Below, one piece after another: positions 19,695-28,906 of a DNA stretch of 64,000 nt. Position numbers and translations under genes: made by a program. The notes under the pieces were generated by a model. That model did no database searches. It was not told where the DNA came from and saw nothing but the letters and a program-made list of their open reading frames with translations. The DNA comes from Planctomycetales bacterium (lineage in GTDB: Bacteria; Planctomycetota; Planctomycetia; Pirellulales; Lacipirellulaceae), in NCBI GenBank assembly GCA_020427155.1, contig JAGQOW010000002.1:33556-97555 (forward strand). Reading direction: 5' to 3'. Each line of letters starts with the position of its first letter. The stretch's first letter is position 1.

Positions 19695-20822
19695 ATGAAT
19701 AGTCTGTCCAAGAAGACGAACAATGCGCGGCAAGGTGCGATGTTGGTGTTGATCGCACTTACCCTGCCGCTGGTGATCATCATGGCCGCTTTTGCGGTCG
19801 ATCTGGCGTGGATGCAACTTGTTCGAACAGAATTGCGGATGGCCACGGATGCAGCGTCGCGCGCCGGAGCGAAAGCCTTGAGCTTGCAGCAAACAGAGGC
19901 AGCAGCCCGAGCTGCTGCCAAAGAAGCCGCTCAACGAAACCTCGTCGCGGGAGAGCCTTTGCTGATCACTGACCCAGAAATCAAGTTGGGCTTGGGTCGC
20001 CAGACAAGCCTTAACTTGCGGTTTGAGTTTACCGAGGGAGGCGCACTGCTGAATGCGGTGCAAGTGAATGGCAGCCGGACGGCGGCTTCGGCAGGCGGTC
20101 CTGTCGCTTTATTTTTGGGGCAAGTAATGGGCGTCTCCCACTTTCAGCCTTCACAGATTGCGACTTCAACTCAACTCGACCGCGACATTTGTCTGATTGT
20201 CGATCGCTCAGGTTCGATGATGCGAGAAATTAACAGTACCAATGTGCCTGGCGGGGCATGTAGTGCGCCCCACCCCACGCTGAGTCGTTGGAGTGCATTG
20301 GCAGCTGCTGTTGCCGGTTTTCTCGACGAGCTAGATAACACAGCTCAGCTAGAGCAATGCGGCATCGTGAGTTACTCGAGCGCAGGTAACCAGTGTGGAA
20401 TTCGATTCACGACTTCCGATATCAATGCCCGCCTCGACATGGACTATCGGCCTATTCGCGATACGATGGCAGACCTTAGCAGTCGGCCGGTGGCGGGACG
20501 TACTAACATTGGCGCGGGCATTGCCGATGGCATCACCGTTTTGACCGACAGCCGTGCGAGGCCATTTGCCTTGAAAACGATGGTCTTGATGACCGACGGC
20601 CGTCATAACACAGGTCCCGAGCCTGTAATCGTCGCAAGACGAGCCGCCAGGGAGAACATCACCATCCATACCGTTACCTTCAGCGCAGAAGCAGACTTTG
20701 CGCGCATGCAAGCCGTGGCCGAAGCGACCGGAGGAGAGCATTTTCATGCTCCCGATGCCGAGGCGCTCGAGCGCATTTTTCGCCAAATCGCCTCTACTCT
20801 GCCTGTCATGCTGACCGAGTAA
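19695..20822 (+). CDS. TadG-like protein with von Willebrand factor A domain
   Basis: The 375-residue product starts with a Tad-type membrane anchor (RQGAMLVLIALTLPLVIIM, about 13-31, with AVDLAW after it). A segment rich in Ala and Glu typical of TadG N-termini follows. From about 164 on it is a vWA domain with an intact metal site: DRSGSM (Asp-x-Ser-x-Ser), a Thr in RTNIGAG near 270, and TDG in VLMTDGRH near 297. TadG-like vWA proteins are thought to sit at the base of, or bind, the Flp pilus or other surface partners through a divalent metal. It lies between two TadE-like genes and is probably translated from the same mRNA. Confidence 0.85.
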   Translation: MNSLSKKTNNARQGAMLVLIALTLPLVIIMAAFAVDLAWMQLVRTELRMATDAASRAGAKALSLQQTEAAARAAAKEAAQRNLVAGEPLLITDPEIKLGLGRQTSLNLRFEFTEGGALLNAVQVNGSRTAASAGGPVALFLGQVMGVSHFQPSQIATSTQLDRDICLIVDRSGSMMREINSTNVPGGACSAPHPTLSRWSALAAAVAGFLDELDNTAQLEQCGIVSYSSAGNQCGIRFTTSDINARLDMDYRPIRDTMADLSSRPVAGRTNIGAGIADGITVLTDSRARPFALKTMVLMTDGRHNTGPEPVIVARRAARENITIHTVTFSAEADFARMQAVAEATGGEHFHAPDAEALERIFRQIASTLPVMLTE

Positions 20823-20842
20823 GGCAACGCGTCTTTGGAATC

Positions 20843-21307
20843 ATGAGTGATAGATATCGAGCTAGGTCGAGAACCGAACCAATGCAGATTCTGCCAAGAA
20901 CAAGTCGTCCGTCGAAACCGTGCCGCCGCTCAGGCGCTGCCGCCGTAGAGTTTGCAGTCGTGGCCCCGGTGTTCTTTTTGTTTATTCTCGCGTCATTCGA
21001 GTTCGGTCGGCTGAATATCATTCGGCACACGGCAGACAATGCGGCCTACGAAGCGGCACGCCATGCTATGGTTCCAGGCGCTACGGCCGGCGAAGCGGTG
21101 GCCAAGGCCAACAACATTCTGAGCATCGTTGGCACGCGAGGAGCGACTGTCGCGGTCAATCCCGCGACTTTAGGACCCGACGTTGATGAGATCATTGTGA
21201 CGATTGAAGTACCGATGAATCAGAATGGCTTGATCGCTCCCCACTTTTCTTCAGGGAAAACGATCCGCGCACAATCGCGACTCAGGACCGAACGATCACA
21301 GCAATAA
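20843..21307 (+). CDS. TadE-like pilus assembly protein (second copy)
   Basis: The 154-residue protein has a long basic N-terminus, then RRSGAAAVEFAVVAPVFFLF (about 28-47), the TadE motif with the conserved Glu, and a C-terminal domain containing RLNIIRHTADNAAYEAARHAM, which is typical of the family. It is a paralogue of the product of 19192-19623 but clearly diverged. It starts 20 bp after the TadG-like gene, and converges with the PEP-CTERM gene 20 bp downstream. An internal ATG (MQILPRTS) could be the true start and would shorten it by 13 residues. Confidence 0.84.
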   Translation: MSDRYRARSRTEPMQILPRTSRPSKPCRRSGAAAVEFAVVAPVFFLFILASFEFGRLNIIRHTADNAAYEAARHAMVPGATAGEAVAKANNILSIVGTRGATVAVNPATLGPDVDEIIVTIEVPMNQNGLIAPHFSSGKTIRAQSRLRTERSQQ

Positions 21308-21327
21308 ACTGTGGCAGAGCGGGCCTG

Positions 21328-22956
21328 CTAGACCAGCACGCGCGAGTGTCTTTGAGCTGCCAACATCCCTAACATCGCAGCCACTACTCCAAGTAGCGCG
21401 GCAGATGGCTCAGGCAAGTTCGATGTCGCTGCCAAGACGCCGCTGAGTGAGCCGTCAAAGTTCCTCTGCCATTCGAGGAAGCGTTGGCCGTCGTAACCGC
21501 TGGCTTCGCCAAACAGGTTCTGCCAGAGATTGAGATCGGCTTGTACGACATATCCATTGCCATCAAAGTCTCCGGGTTGGTTGGGAGTGAATTGTCGCTG
21601 CCAGCGTAGAAAGTCGTTGCCGTCGAGACCTCCAGAAGTGCCGAATTCCGTTTCCCAAACCGGTAAGTCAGATTGGTCGACATCGTTATCTCCATCGAAG
21701 TCGGCCTGCACTACGTCGTACTGGCTATGGAGATCAAATACCAATCTTCCCGGATCGCCCTCTTCAAATAGGTTGAGAAAATCAAAACTAACTTGGTCGA
21801 TTGGCGAGTCTTCTCCTTCGCCCAAACCCAGCAGGTTGAGCAGACCACTGGTCATCGCGTCGGCTCCAAAAACGCCGTCGATCTCAGGGGCGACGTCAAG
21901 AACAAGTACGAACACCTCGTCCCAGAGAAGATCCACTGCTTGTTCGGTTTCGACCCGGAAGGTGTCGATCAAAAACATAGGTGCTTCGATCGTGCCGCCC
22001 ACACCACCGATGGGAAGGTCGTCGAAATGCCGTTCATCGGAGCCATCGAAAGAACCGTCGCCGTTGGAGTCGAGTCCGAGCGATTCAGCGATTGCCGAAG
22101 AGATAAAACTGATCGATGCGCCGGTGTCGAGCAGGAATTGCCCAGACGCGGTCAGGTTGTCGGAACTCGCTTCGACCGAAAGCATCGGCAAGGGCGCCGA
22201 GGTGGGAAGCGGAGGCTCGTCTTCGAGATCAAATCGCTTGCCCGTCAGCGGAATGGAATAGCGGTGGCCGTTATCTGCCGGCAGTGAATTGGAGAAGACG
22301 GTCGAGGGCAATTGAAAATTCAGGGGATCCAACGGATCGAAGTACACGTCCAGATCGATGGTCATGGTGCGACCAAGCATACCAGGCATGCCAATCAAAC
22401 CGTTGACTCCGAACAGGTCGGGAAACTGGCCCGAGAGAAGCCGAATGTCGGTTAGCGAGTGTTCGACTTCATCGTCCCCGGTAACTCGGACCTGGTAGGG
22501 CGCCGAGACATCGACCAGCGAGAATCCCGAAACGCCTTGTTCCAGAACCTGATTCTCAACGACATAACCGTTTTGCTTGACACTTGTCTCAGCATCGTTC
22601 ATGAGAAAGAAACTGGAAGCTCCCGTATCGACCAACAAGGTGCTTGCTGAACCGAAGATTCCTCCCAGAGGATCTTCGGGATCGCCCGCCGGGCCAAACG
22701 AAAAACTGCCGTCATTGCTCAGGACTTCGATCTGTGCTTGTGGCTGATGTCCGGCAACCTGGTCTTTGTGGCCCATATAGACAAACTGGTTCGCGCCCAG
22801 AGCCGCCGAGCAGCATCCCCATAAGATGCAGCACGACGTCACACTGCGCACACGAATGGCCAATCGACTTTCACCAGTAACACGGCTGTTAGAGTTCAGT
22901 GTCATGCGCTGGTTGCTACACAGAGAAAAGAGAAGCAGAAGCTCGGCAGCAATCAT
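21328..22956 (-). CDS. PEP-CTERM protein with two retropepsin-like DTG motifs
   Basis: The 542-residue exported protein has two aspartic-protease-like units: LLVDTGASSFFL near 105 and FLLDTGASISFI near 277. Each DTGAS has the flanking hydrophobic pattern of a catalytic loop, so the chain could fold as a two-lobed pepsin-like enzyme or as tandem retropepsin domains. From about 418 come two dockerin-like Asp-rich repeats (DFDGDNDVDQSDL, DFDGNGYVVQADL), each followed by a WQRxF-type segment, and the C-terminus is a PEP-CTERM signal (LPEPSAALLG, a hydrophobic stretch, then basic QRHS). The start is uncertain: ATG at 22956 gives an early hydrophobic run, while ATG at 22905 gives a more usual long planctomycete signal peptide. 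Substrate unknown; it presumably ends at the cell surface after exosortase cleavage. Confidence 0.82.
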   Translation of the reverse strand: MIAAELLLLFSLCSNQRMTLNSNSRVTGESRLAIRVRSVTSCCILWGCCSAALGANQFVYMGHKDQVAGHQPQAQIEVLSNDGSFSFGPAGDPEDPLGGIFGSASTLLVDTGASSFFLMNDAETSVKQNGYVVENQVLEQGVSGFSLVDVSAPYQVRVTGDDEVEHSLTDIRLLSGQFPDLFGVNGLIGMPGMLGRTMTIDLDVYFDPLDPLNFQLPSTVFSNSLPADNGHRYSIPLTGKRFDLEDEPPLPTSAPLPMLSVEASSDNLTASGQFLLDTGASISFISSAIAESLGLDSNGDGSFDGSDERHFDDLPIGGVGGTIEAPMFLIDTFRVETEQAVDLLWDEVFVLVLDVAPEIDGVFGADAMTSGLLNLLGLGEGEDSPIDQVSFDFLNLFEEGDPGRLVFDLHSQYDVVQADFDGDNDVDQSDLPVWETEFGTSGGLDGNDFLRWQRQFTPNQPGDFDGNGYVVQADLNLWQNLFGEASGYDGQRFLEWQRNFDGSLSGVLAATSNLPEPSAALLGVVAAMLGMLAAQRHSRVLV

Positions 22957-23256
22957 GGCTCATCGAATGCAAGCACTCTTAAAGACAGCGCAGCCAGGGC
23001 CAAGCAAAAACCCAGCGATAAGTTCCGTGCGCGTGAAAACCTTGAATCGACTTCCCCCCTTGAAATCTGGATCGCGGGTTACTGCCAACCAAGGTGCCTC
23101 AACCTACTTCCAGACTATGCCCTTAACCTCATGGTGTCAATAACTACCGCCTTTCCAGAGTGTGCGTGAGCTACGCAATCAACTGTGGGTCGCCACAAAG
23201 TGAGGCCTGTTTCGCGAATGAATCCTAAGAACTGGTGCCCTGACACACGGTGCAGT
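22957..23256. other. Intergenic region with no supported feature
   Basis: These 300 bp lie between the 3' end of the UDP-glucose dehydrogenase gene and the start of the PEP-CTERM gene, both on the minus strand. They should hold the promoter of the latter, but I see no convincing -35/-10 pair or hairpin with a T-run. Confidence 0.45.
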
Positions 23257-24564
23257 CTAAACGGCAGGCCGACCCACGCTGTAGTAGCAGAAGCCGCGTT
23301 CCTTCATCCGCTCGGGCTCATACAGGTTCCTGCCGTCAAAAACTGTCGGCGACCGCATAAGTTGCTTCAGTTCTTCCCAATCAGGACGTTTGTAGTCGCT
23401 CCACTCGGTCATGATCACCAGTGCATCGGCCCCGGAGAGTGCTTGGGGGTGACGTCTGCAATACTGAATACGCTCGCCATAAACTTGCCGGATATTCGCC
23501 ATGGCTTCGGGATCGTGGACTTGTACTTGCGCCGAGTTGGCGAGCAGGTGATCGATGAGCACCAGGGCAGGGGCTTCTCTGATGTCGTCAGTACGCGGTT
23601 TGAATGCCAGGCCCCAGACGGCGATAGTTTTTCCTGACAGGTCGTTCTTGAAGTGAGTATCGATTTTACTGAGTAATATGGCTTTTTGGTTCTGATTAAC
23701 CTGATCGACGGCATGAAGCATGCGGGGTTCGATGCCGTTCTGCACTGCCATCGCGGTCAAAGCTCGGACATCTTTCGGAAAGCAACTTCCTCCGTAACCA
23801 ACGCCGGGAAAAAGGAAAGCGAAACCAATCCGACGGTCGTGACCGATACCGCGTCTGACGTCGTTGATATCGCCTCCCATTCGTTCGCACAAATTGGCCA
23901 TTTCGTTGATGAAGCTGATCTTAGTTGCCAACATCGCGTTAGCAACATATTTGGTCATTTCCGCGCTTTCGGGGGTCATGACCAGGAACGGATGCTCGGT
24001 TCGCAGATAGGGTTCATAAAGCTGTCGCAGTACTTCAGCGGTAGATGGTTCTCGGACCCCAACGACCACACGATCGGGCTTCTCGAAGTCTTCGATCGCA
24101 GCGCCTTCTTTTAGAAACTCAGGATTACTGGCCACGAAGCACTGACGGCCGGTTAGTTCCTCCAATTGCGCGAAGATTCGTGCATTGGTGCCAACCGGGA
24201 CTGTGCTCTTGGTGACTACGATCGCAGCTTCCTGCAGATGGGGAGCAATGCCATTGACGACTGTCCAGAGCGCGGATAAATCGGCGGTGCCATCTTCCCC
24301 TTGTGGGGTCCCAACCGCCAGAAAGACGATCTCTGCCGACGAGACCCCCTTAGCCAGGTCGGTCGAGAACATCAATCGCTCGGCCGCTAAGTTGTAGGAA
24401 ACCAGTTGTTCGAGTCCTGGCTCGAAGATTGGTATCTTGCCTTGCTGGAGTGCATCAATCTTGTCAACGTCGATATCGACGCAAATCACTTCGTTACCGC
24501 TGTTGGCAAAGCACGTACCAGTCACCAGCCCAACATAGCCGGTTCCAATTACCGCGATCTTCAT
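23257..24564 (-). CDS. ugd: UDP-glucose 6-dehydrogenase
   Basis: The enzyme oxidises UDP-glucose to UDP-glucuronate with two NAD+, feeding polysaccharide synthesis. The 435-residue protein starts directly with the Rossmann motif ([20 protein letters not shown]) and has the catalytic-cysteine block [18 protein letters not shown] near 250-267, the helical dimerisation centre and the C-terminal UDP-binding domain ([18 protein letters not shown] near 320). Length is typical. No glycosyltransferase or other capsule gene lies next to it, so it appears to be a stand-alone housekeeping copy. It would act in the cytoplasm. Confidence 0.95.
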   Translation of the reverse strand: MKIAVIGTGYVGLVTGTCFANSGNEVICVDIDVDKIDALQQGKIPIFEPGLEQLVSYNLAAERLMFSTDLAKGVSSAEIVFLAVGTPQGEDGTADLSALWTVVNGIAPHLQEAAIVVTKSTVPVGTNARIFAQLEELTGRQCFVASNPEFLKEGAAIEDFEKPDRVVVGVREPSTAEVLRQLYEPYLRTEHPFLVMTPESAEMTKYVANAMLATKISFINEMANLCERMGGDINDVRRGIGHDRRIGFAFLFPGVGYGGSCFPKDVRALTAMAVQNGIEPRMLHAVDQVNQNQKAILLSKIDTHFKNDLSGKTIAVWGLAFKPRTDDIREAPALVLIDHLLANSAQVQVHDPEAMANIRQVYGERIQYCRRHPQALSGADALVIMTEWSDYKRPDWEELKQLMRSPTVFDGRNLYEPERMKERGFCYYSVGRPAV

Positions 24565-24800
24565 AGGAGAATTGTCGTTTTCTGGGCAAGTGAGTCTGGA
24601 GTTTCGTAGGAACCCAGCATAGTTTCTCGGCGGGCATAAGCAAATGCCGTATTGGCTGCCTGCTGGCCATCGTGAACCGTCTCCGGTATCTGTTGACGGC
24701 GACCCAATCAGTGAACCTGTGTTCCCGCTGAAACTTGCTTCCTCCTGCTAAGAATCAAAAGCAAGGGAGTTCTTGAGCCGCGCCGTGGCCAAGAAGAAGT

Positions 24801-25715
24801 TCAATAATCGGTCGTGCCATAGTATGGTAAGGCATCCAGTCGCAGGCGGCTTTTGACGAGTTGCACGATCTCGTCGACCTCGCGGTCTGAAAGGGGGGTC
24901 ACCTCGCTTTCTGCCGGTCGGCGAGCGACGGTGTAGACCTGTACCAAGCGAATCCTTCCGCCGGCTGCAAGTATCTCGCTCAATCGATCGCACCAGGCAG
25001 CGAGTTCATGTGGCGCAGGAGGTTCGCCGGCAACACGCATGAATAACGATTGAATCACGATCGGCCGCACCCGTGCAGCAGCAGTCAGGTTGTCGAGAAT
25101 CTGTTGAAATCGGATTGGAGTACGTTCAATTCTCCGGTAGTACTCCTCGGTCCCCGCATCGAGTTTGGCCCAAATCTCTCCCTGATTGGCGTCGAGAAGC
25201 TCTAGCCCACGCACGACGTGGGGGCGCTGGAACATGCTGGCGTTGGTAATCAGTACCATCTTTACCTGGGTCATTCCCAGCTGAAGTTTCACGTCCGCAC
25301 AAGCTGCAATGATTTCGTCAAAGTTTTTATAGGTCGTCGGTTCGCCATCGCCGGAGAAGGCCATATCATTCAGCCGTCGCAGCTCCGATGGAGTTTCGTG
25401 GAACTTTTCTGTCTCGAAGATCTTACCAGAGCCAACCAGCTCGAGGACCGCTCTCAATTCACTCAATAGCTCGTCGAATTCGACGAATTGAGTTTCGCTT
25501 TGAGAACGGCGATCGACCTGGCAGTAAATACAATCAAAATTGCAGATCTTATCCGGATTGAGGTTTACGCCTACCGAGATTCCTCCCGACCGGCGACTCA
25601 ATACCGGATAGACAAAGCGATTGTGTTCGAATAATCGCTCGTGAGCGGCGTGTAGGGGGTGCGTAGCGATTTCGGATTTCGATTCTGGGTGTTTGAATGC
25701 CAAGCCAATTGCCAT
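24801..25715 (-). CDS. Radical SAM protein of the COG0731 (TYW1-related) type
   Basis: The 304-residue protein carries CNFDCIYC (C-x3-C-x2-C) near 59-66, the ligand set for the radical-SAM 4Fe-4S cluster, preceded by GGISVGVNLNPDKI. The following FSGDGEPTTY near 119 corresponds to the S-adenosylmethionine-binding GGEP segment. The run from RRSGGISVGVN to CQVD resembles COG0731 proteins, whose archaeal members make wyosine-type tRNA bases; bacterial members have no settled role, so no reaction is assigned. There is no C-terminal SPASM Cys cluster. It is followed on the plus side, 56 bp away, by the end of the ABC exporter gene on the same strand, so the two might share a transcript. Confidence 0.82.
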   Translation of the reverse strand: MAIGLAFKHPESKSEIATHPLHAAHERLFEHNRFVYPVLSRRSGGISVGVNLNPDKICNFDCIYCQVDRRSQSETQFVEFDELLSELRAVLELVGSGKIFETEKFHETPSELRRLNDMAFSGDGEPTTYKNFDEIIAACADVKLQLGMTQVKMVLITNASMFQRPHVVRGLELLDANQGEIWAKLDAGTEEYYRRIERTPIRFQQILDNLTAAARVRPIVIQSLFMRVAGEPPAPHELAAWCDRLSEILAAGGRIRLVQVYTVARRPAESEVTPLSDREVDEIVQLVKSRLRLDALPYYGTTDY

Positions 25716-25771
25716 TCTACTGGCCCTGAAGCGGCTTGGCTAATCGGATAGACGAAATCTGGCTTGGCGTC

Positions 25772-27769
25772 CTAGGCGCTTTTGCGGTAGTCCAGATGCG
25801 CGAGACGCCGGAAGAGTTTGCAGCGCTGGGACAGTTCGTCCAAAGTGCCAACATCGACGATGCATCCATGGTCCATTACAATGATTCGATTGGCCAGCTT
25901 GAGCGTGCTGGGCCGGTGGGTAATCATAAAAGCGGTTCGGCCTTTGACGAACTGCTCGAGTACGCCATGGATTAATCGCTCGTGTTCGACATCGATCTGG
26001 CTCGTTGCTTCGTCGAGAATCAGAATCTCAGGATCGCGAAGGATGGCCCTTGCCAACGCGATTCGTTGTCGCTGGCCCCCGGAGAGCCGATTACCGCCGG
26101 TTGAGCAAACGGTTAGATATCCTTCAAATAGTTTTTGCGTGATGAAGTCGTGTGCCTGAGCCTGCTTGGCTGCTTCGACCACTTGTTCTTGAGTTGCCCC
26201 TGGTGAGCCGTAGCGGATGTTATTGGCCACGGTGTCGTCGAAAAGCAAGGTTTCTTGGCTTACAACTCCGATGCGGCTCCGCAAGTCGCGAACGCGCACG
26301 TTTCGCAGATCGATCCCATCGATAGCCACCGAACCACTTGTCGGATCGTAAAAACGGGCCAGAAGGTTCATCAGCGTCGACTTGCCACACCCGTTGGGGC
26401 CAACTACCGCAATTGTTTCGCCCGCGTCGACGTGCAAGTCGACATGGTCGAGTACTAACTCGTCAGACCGATAAGAGAACGATACCTCGCGGAACTGTAT
26501 TCGCCCCAAACGAGTTGGCAGCAAGGCGGGAACAGGTGGATCGGTAATCGCTGATTCACGATCGAGTAACTCGTAGACGTGGTCGCTGGCTGCGGCGGCA
26601 AGTTGCAGGCTGTTGAATAGTCCTGACAATCGTCTCATCGGATCGGCTGCGCCGGCAAGCATGAAGTAGAACGCCGTAATCATACCGTGCGACAAGGGCT
26701 CGGCGCTGACGCGAATTCCGAAGATATGGACCTTCTGGTTCAGTACGAGATAGCCCCCTGCGGCAATAACAGCCACGATAATCGCGACTCCGATCGACTC
26801 GGTAAAAGGGCTGACGAGAGAATCGTAAAACGCGATTTTCATCGAGCGATGGTAGAACTGCTTGGACGATCTGTGGAATCGACTGCGCTCGTGTGACTCC
26901 ATGGTGAAGGCTTTAATGACTTTAATGCCGCCAAAGGTCTCTTCAAGATGATCATAAACTGAAGAGAGTTCCTCCAGGGCCCGACGGTTGGCACGTTTCA
27001 GCGACTTGGCAAGCCAGTGAATGGTGTAGGCGCCTAATGGGGCGATGACGGCAGTCAGCAGCAGCAACTGCCAGCTGATCCATGCTGCTCCGATCAAGCA
27101 GGCGAGCATCTTGAGAGGTTCTCGGATACCCATGCCGAACAGTGTCTGCGTGCCCTGGGCGATGTTGCCGATATCGCTGGTGAAGCGATTCATTAGATCG
27201 CCAGGGTTTGTCTGCCGAAATGTCCCCAGATCGAGCCGCAGAGTTCGACGGTAAAACTCTTTGCGAAGTTCGAAGCCCGTCAGATGCCCCAAGCGAGCGG
27301 TGTAATATGTTCCTGCAATTCGAAATAGGCTCTTTAGCAGCGTTCCTCCCAACAGTACCAGGCAGATCACGACCAGAGTGCCAAAAGGCGATACTGGTAG
27401 CCAGGCTGCGGCTAGAGGCAGAGCTCGTTGGCAGATGCCTTGCCATTTGGCGCTGTTGCCACGCAGTGATTCAAAGCTCAGTATCTGAGAGCGAAGGGCC
27501 GATTGTTGTTCTTGTCCGACAGTAGCAAGTTCTCGTCGACAAGCGTCTATTTCAGTATTTAATTCAGCAACCCGAGCACTAGTTTGATGGATCTTCTCTT
27601 CCAGGAGATCAGGAATCGATTTGCCATGCATCACGCCATCAACGATCGGCACGACAGTCATGATGCTGCCGCCCCAAAGGACGGCGACTACGAACGAGCA
27701 TAGTATTGAAGCAACGACAGAAAACCGGTGTCGTAGCGCTAACTTTATGACGCGTGCGAGGCTGCTCAC
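25772..27769 (-). CDS. MsbA-type ABC exporter, fused permease and ATPase
   Basis: The start is the GTG at 27769, with AAGGA six bases upstream; the frame runs 48 codons further with no other good start. The 665-residue half-transporter has an N-terminal membrane domain, with a hydrophobic first segment near 10-38, then a soluble Gln/Glu-rich insertion (about 50-105) of coiled-coil character before the second segment, and four more segments. The ATPase domain follows with Walker A VGPNGCGKST (about 456), signature LSGGQRQR (about 562) and ILDEATSQ (about 583). Such homodimeric exporters move lipid A, lipids or hydrophobic compounds; the substrate is not readable here. The insertion between the first two membrane segments is longer than in E. 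coli MsbA. Confidence 0.9.
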   Translation of the reverse strand: MSSLARVIKLALRHRFSVVASILCSFVVAVLWGGSIMTVVPIVDGVMHGKSIPDLLEEKIHQTSARVAELNTEIDACRRELATVGQEQQSALRSQILSFESLRGNSAKWQGICQRALPLAAAWLPVSPFGTLVVICLVLLGGTLLKSLFRIAGTYYTARLGHLTGFELRKEFYRRTLRLDLGTFRQTNPGDLMNRFTSDIGNIAQGTQTLFGMGIREPLKMLACLIGAAWISWQLLLLTAVIAPLGAYTIHWLAKSLKRANRRALEELSSVYDHLEETFGGIKVIKAFTMESHERSRFHRSSKQFYHRSMKIAFYDSLVSPFTESIGVAIIVAVIAAGGYLVLNQKVHIFGIRVSAEPLSHGMITAFYFMLAGAADPMRRLSGLFNSLQLAAAASDHVYELLDRESAITDPPVPALLPTRLGRIQFREVSFSYRSDELVLDHVDLHVDAGETIAVVGPNGCGKSTLMNLLARFYDPTSGSVAIDGIDLRNVRVRDLRSRIGVVSQETLLFDDTVANNIRYGSPGATQEQVVEAAKQAQAHDFITQKLFEGYLTVCSTGGNRLSGGQRQRIALARAILRDPEILILDEATSQIDVEHERLIHGVLEQFVKGRTAFMITHRPSTLKLANRIIVMDHGCIVDVGTLDELSQRCKLFRRLAHLDYRKSA

Positions 27770-28209
27770 AGATCGTCCTTGATCGTAGGGCTCTAGGAAT
27801 TGGTCGTTTGACTGCGCCTCATCCCTGCCATGAAACGTCCAGCAGCTTCCCGCAGGATCGAATGCTGGCGACGATAGCAAAAGATTCTCGAATAGGGTGC
27901 GACCTTGTATCAAATCGTGGTCAGTCTACCAAGAGGGCTTAGCAGATAGCATTCTTTAGGGCCGGAGATAGGGTCGAAAAAAAGCCGCTCGAGTTTTGAC
28001 GATAGTTCCTAAAAATCTCGGTTGCTAGCAGCTGCAAGTAATTTAGTTGGATTCTATCGATTCTGCCGCCGATATCAGTTCTACGGGAAGCTCAAGAACG
28101 CGCGCTTGGCAGCGCGCCGACCCGCAACTAGTCGATTCGTCCGCAGTTAGTGCGACGACAATTCCGACCAGCGAGCTGTCTCGAAAAATCAATTCAGGGG
28201 GGATATCTG
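27770..28209. other. Divergent intergenic region, exporter / Cys-rich lipoprotein
   Basis: These 440 bp separate two divergent genes and should hold both promoters. A TTGACG at 27996-28001 could be a -35 box for the lipoprotein gene, but no good -10 is spaced from it. The end contains a strong purine ribosome site (AGGGGGGAT, about 28195-28204) for the lipoprotein. Nothing else is supported. Confidence 0.4.
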
Positions 28210-28761
28210 ATGAAACAGCTCTTGCTAGTAGCTGCCGTTGTAGGCTTGGCCGCCACCGGCTGTGCGCAAAACCGACTTTTGAGCAGCCAAAACTGTCGTG
28301 GTCCAGCCTGCCACGTGACACGTTCGCAAATGGCTCCGCGGCCCAACGTCGTGCGAACTCTCTGCCAAGGAGGCAGTTGCAGTGTGAGTCAATGTGGGGG
28401 CGTTTGCGACTGTGGAGATAACTGCGCGTGTGGAGATGAGTGCTGCGGCGACGTCTGTTGTGGAGGGGGCTGCGATTGTGGCGATGGTTGCTGCAGCGGT
28501 TCCGGTTGTCGTGCCGGTCGAATGTTTGCACGTAATGGCTGGTGCGATTCGTGCGACAATTGTGGCGGGCGTGGCTGCGGTCTGTGCTGCAGAGTTGCTG
28601 GCTGTGTGGCCAGCGGATTCTGCCCTCATTCGGGAGGCTACCCCGAGTACTACAATTTCACTCCCAGTCCGCCGACCGGGCAAACTGCTTATCCCTACTA
28701 CACGGTTCGAGGGCCGCGCGACTTCCTCCAGGCCAACCCGCCCTCGATTGGTCCGTACTGA
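28210..28761 (+). CDS. Cysteine-rich lipoprotein with planctomycete-type tail
   Basis: The start is the ATG at 28210 (MKQLLLVAAVVGLAATGC), which gives a lipoprotein signal with Cys18 and has a G-rich ribosome site; the frame continues 20 codons further up without a signal. The 183-residue product holds 27 cysteines. Most lie in a Cys-Gly-rich core (about 50-125) of C-x-C, C-C and C-G-G patterns such as CGGVCDCGDNCACGDECC. The C-terminal part is rich in Pro and Tyr and ends YTVRGPRDFLQANPPSIGPY, a tail I associate with planctomycete envelope proteins. The core could bind metal or be cross-linked by disulfides in the cell wall; neither is shown. It is monocistronic, with a strong terminator 46 bp after the stop. 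Confidence 0.82.
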   Translation: MKQLLLVAAVVGLAATGCAQNRLLSSQNCRGPACHVTRSQMAPRPNVVRTLCQGGSCSVSQCGGVCDCGDNCACGDECCGDVCCGGGCDCGDGCCSGSGCRAGRMFARNGWCDSCDNCGGRGCGLCCRVAGCVASGFCPHSGGYPEYYNFTPSPPTGQTAYPYYTVRGPRDFLQANPPSIGPY

Positions 28762-28806
28762 TTGGTCGAACCTGATACAAACCGCGTGAAGGGAATCGCG
28801 CACAAG

Positions 28807-28853
28807 CCAGTCGTCCTACGTGCAGGGAAGCACAGCGGGACGGCTGGTTTTTT
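28807..28853 (+). terminator. Intrinsic terminator of the Cys-rich lipoprotein gene
   Basis: CCAGTCGTCC at 28807-28816 pairs with GGACGGCTGG at 28838-28847 (one T-G wobble), and TTTTTT follows at 28848-28853. The 21-base loop can form its own GTGC/GCAC stem. It starts 46 bp after the stop codon and reads in the right direction. Confidence 0.85.
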
Positions 28854-28906
28854 GTTGGGATTCGCAGAGCCAGATCTTAAATCGAGTGGGACAGCGAAGA
28901 GGAGGT

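Noticed and set aside
28225..28803. Thr/Ala-rich minus-strand frame opposite the Cys-rich lipoprotein
   Set aside because: The repetitive Thr/Ala pattern is just the reverse reading of Cys/Gly codons, and the terminator supports the plus-strand gene.
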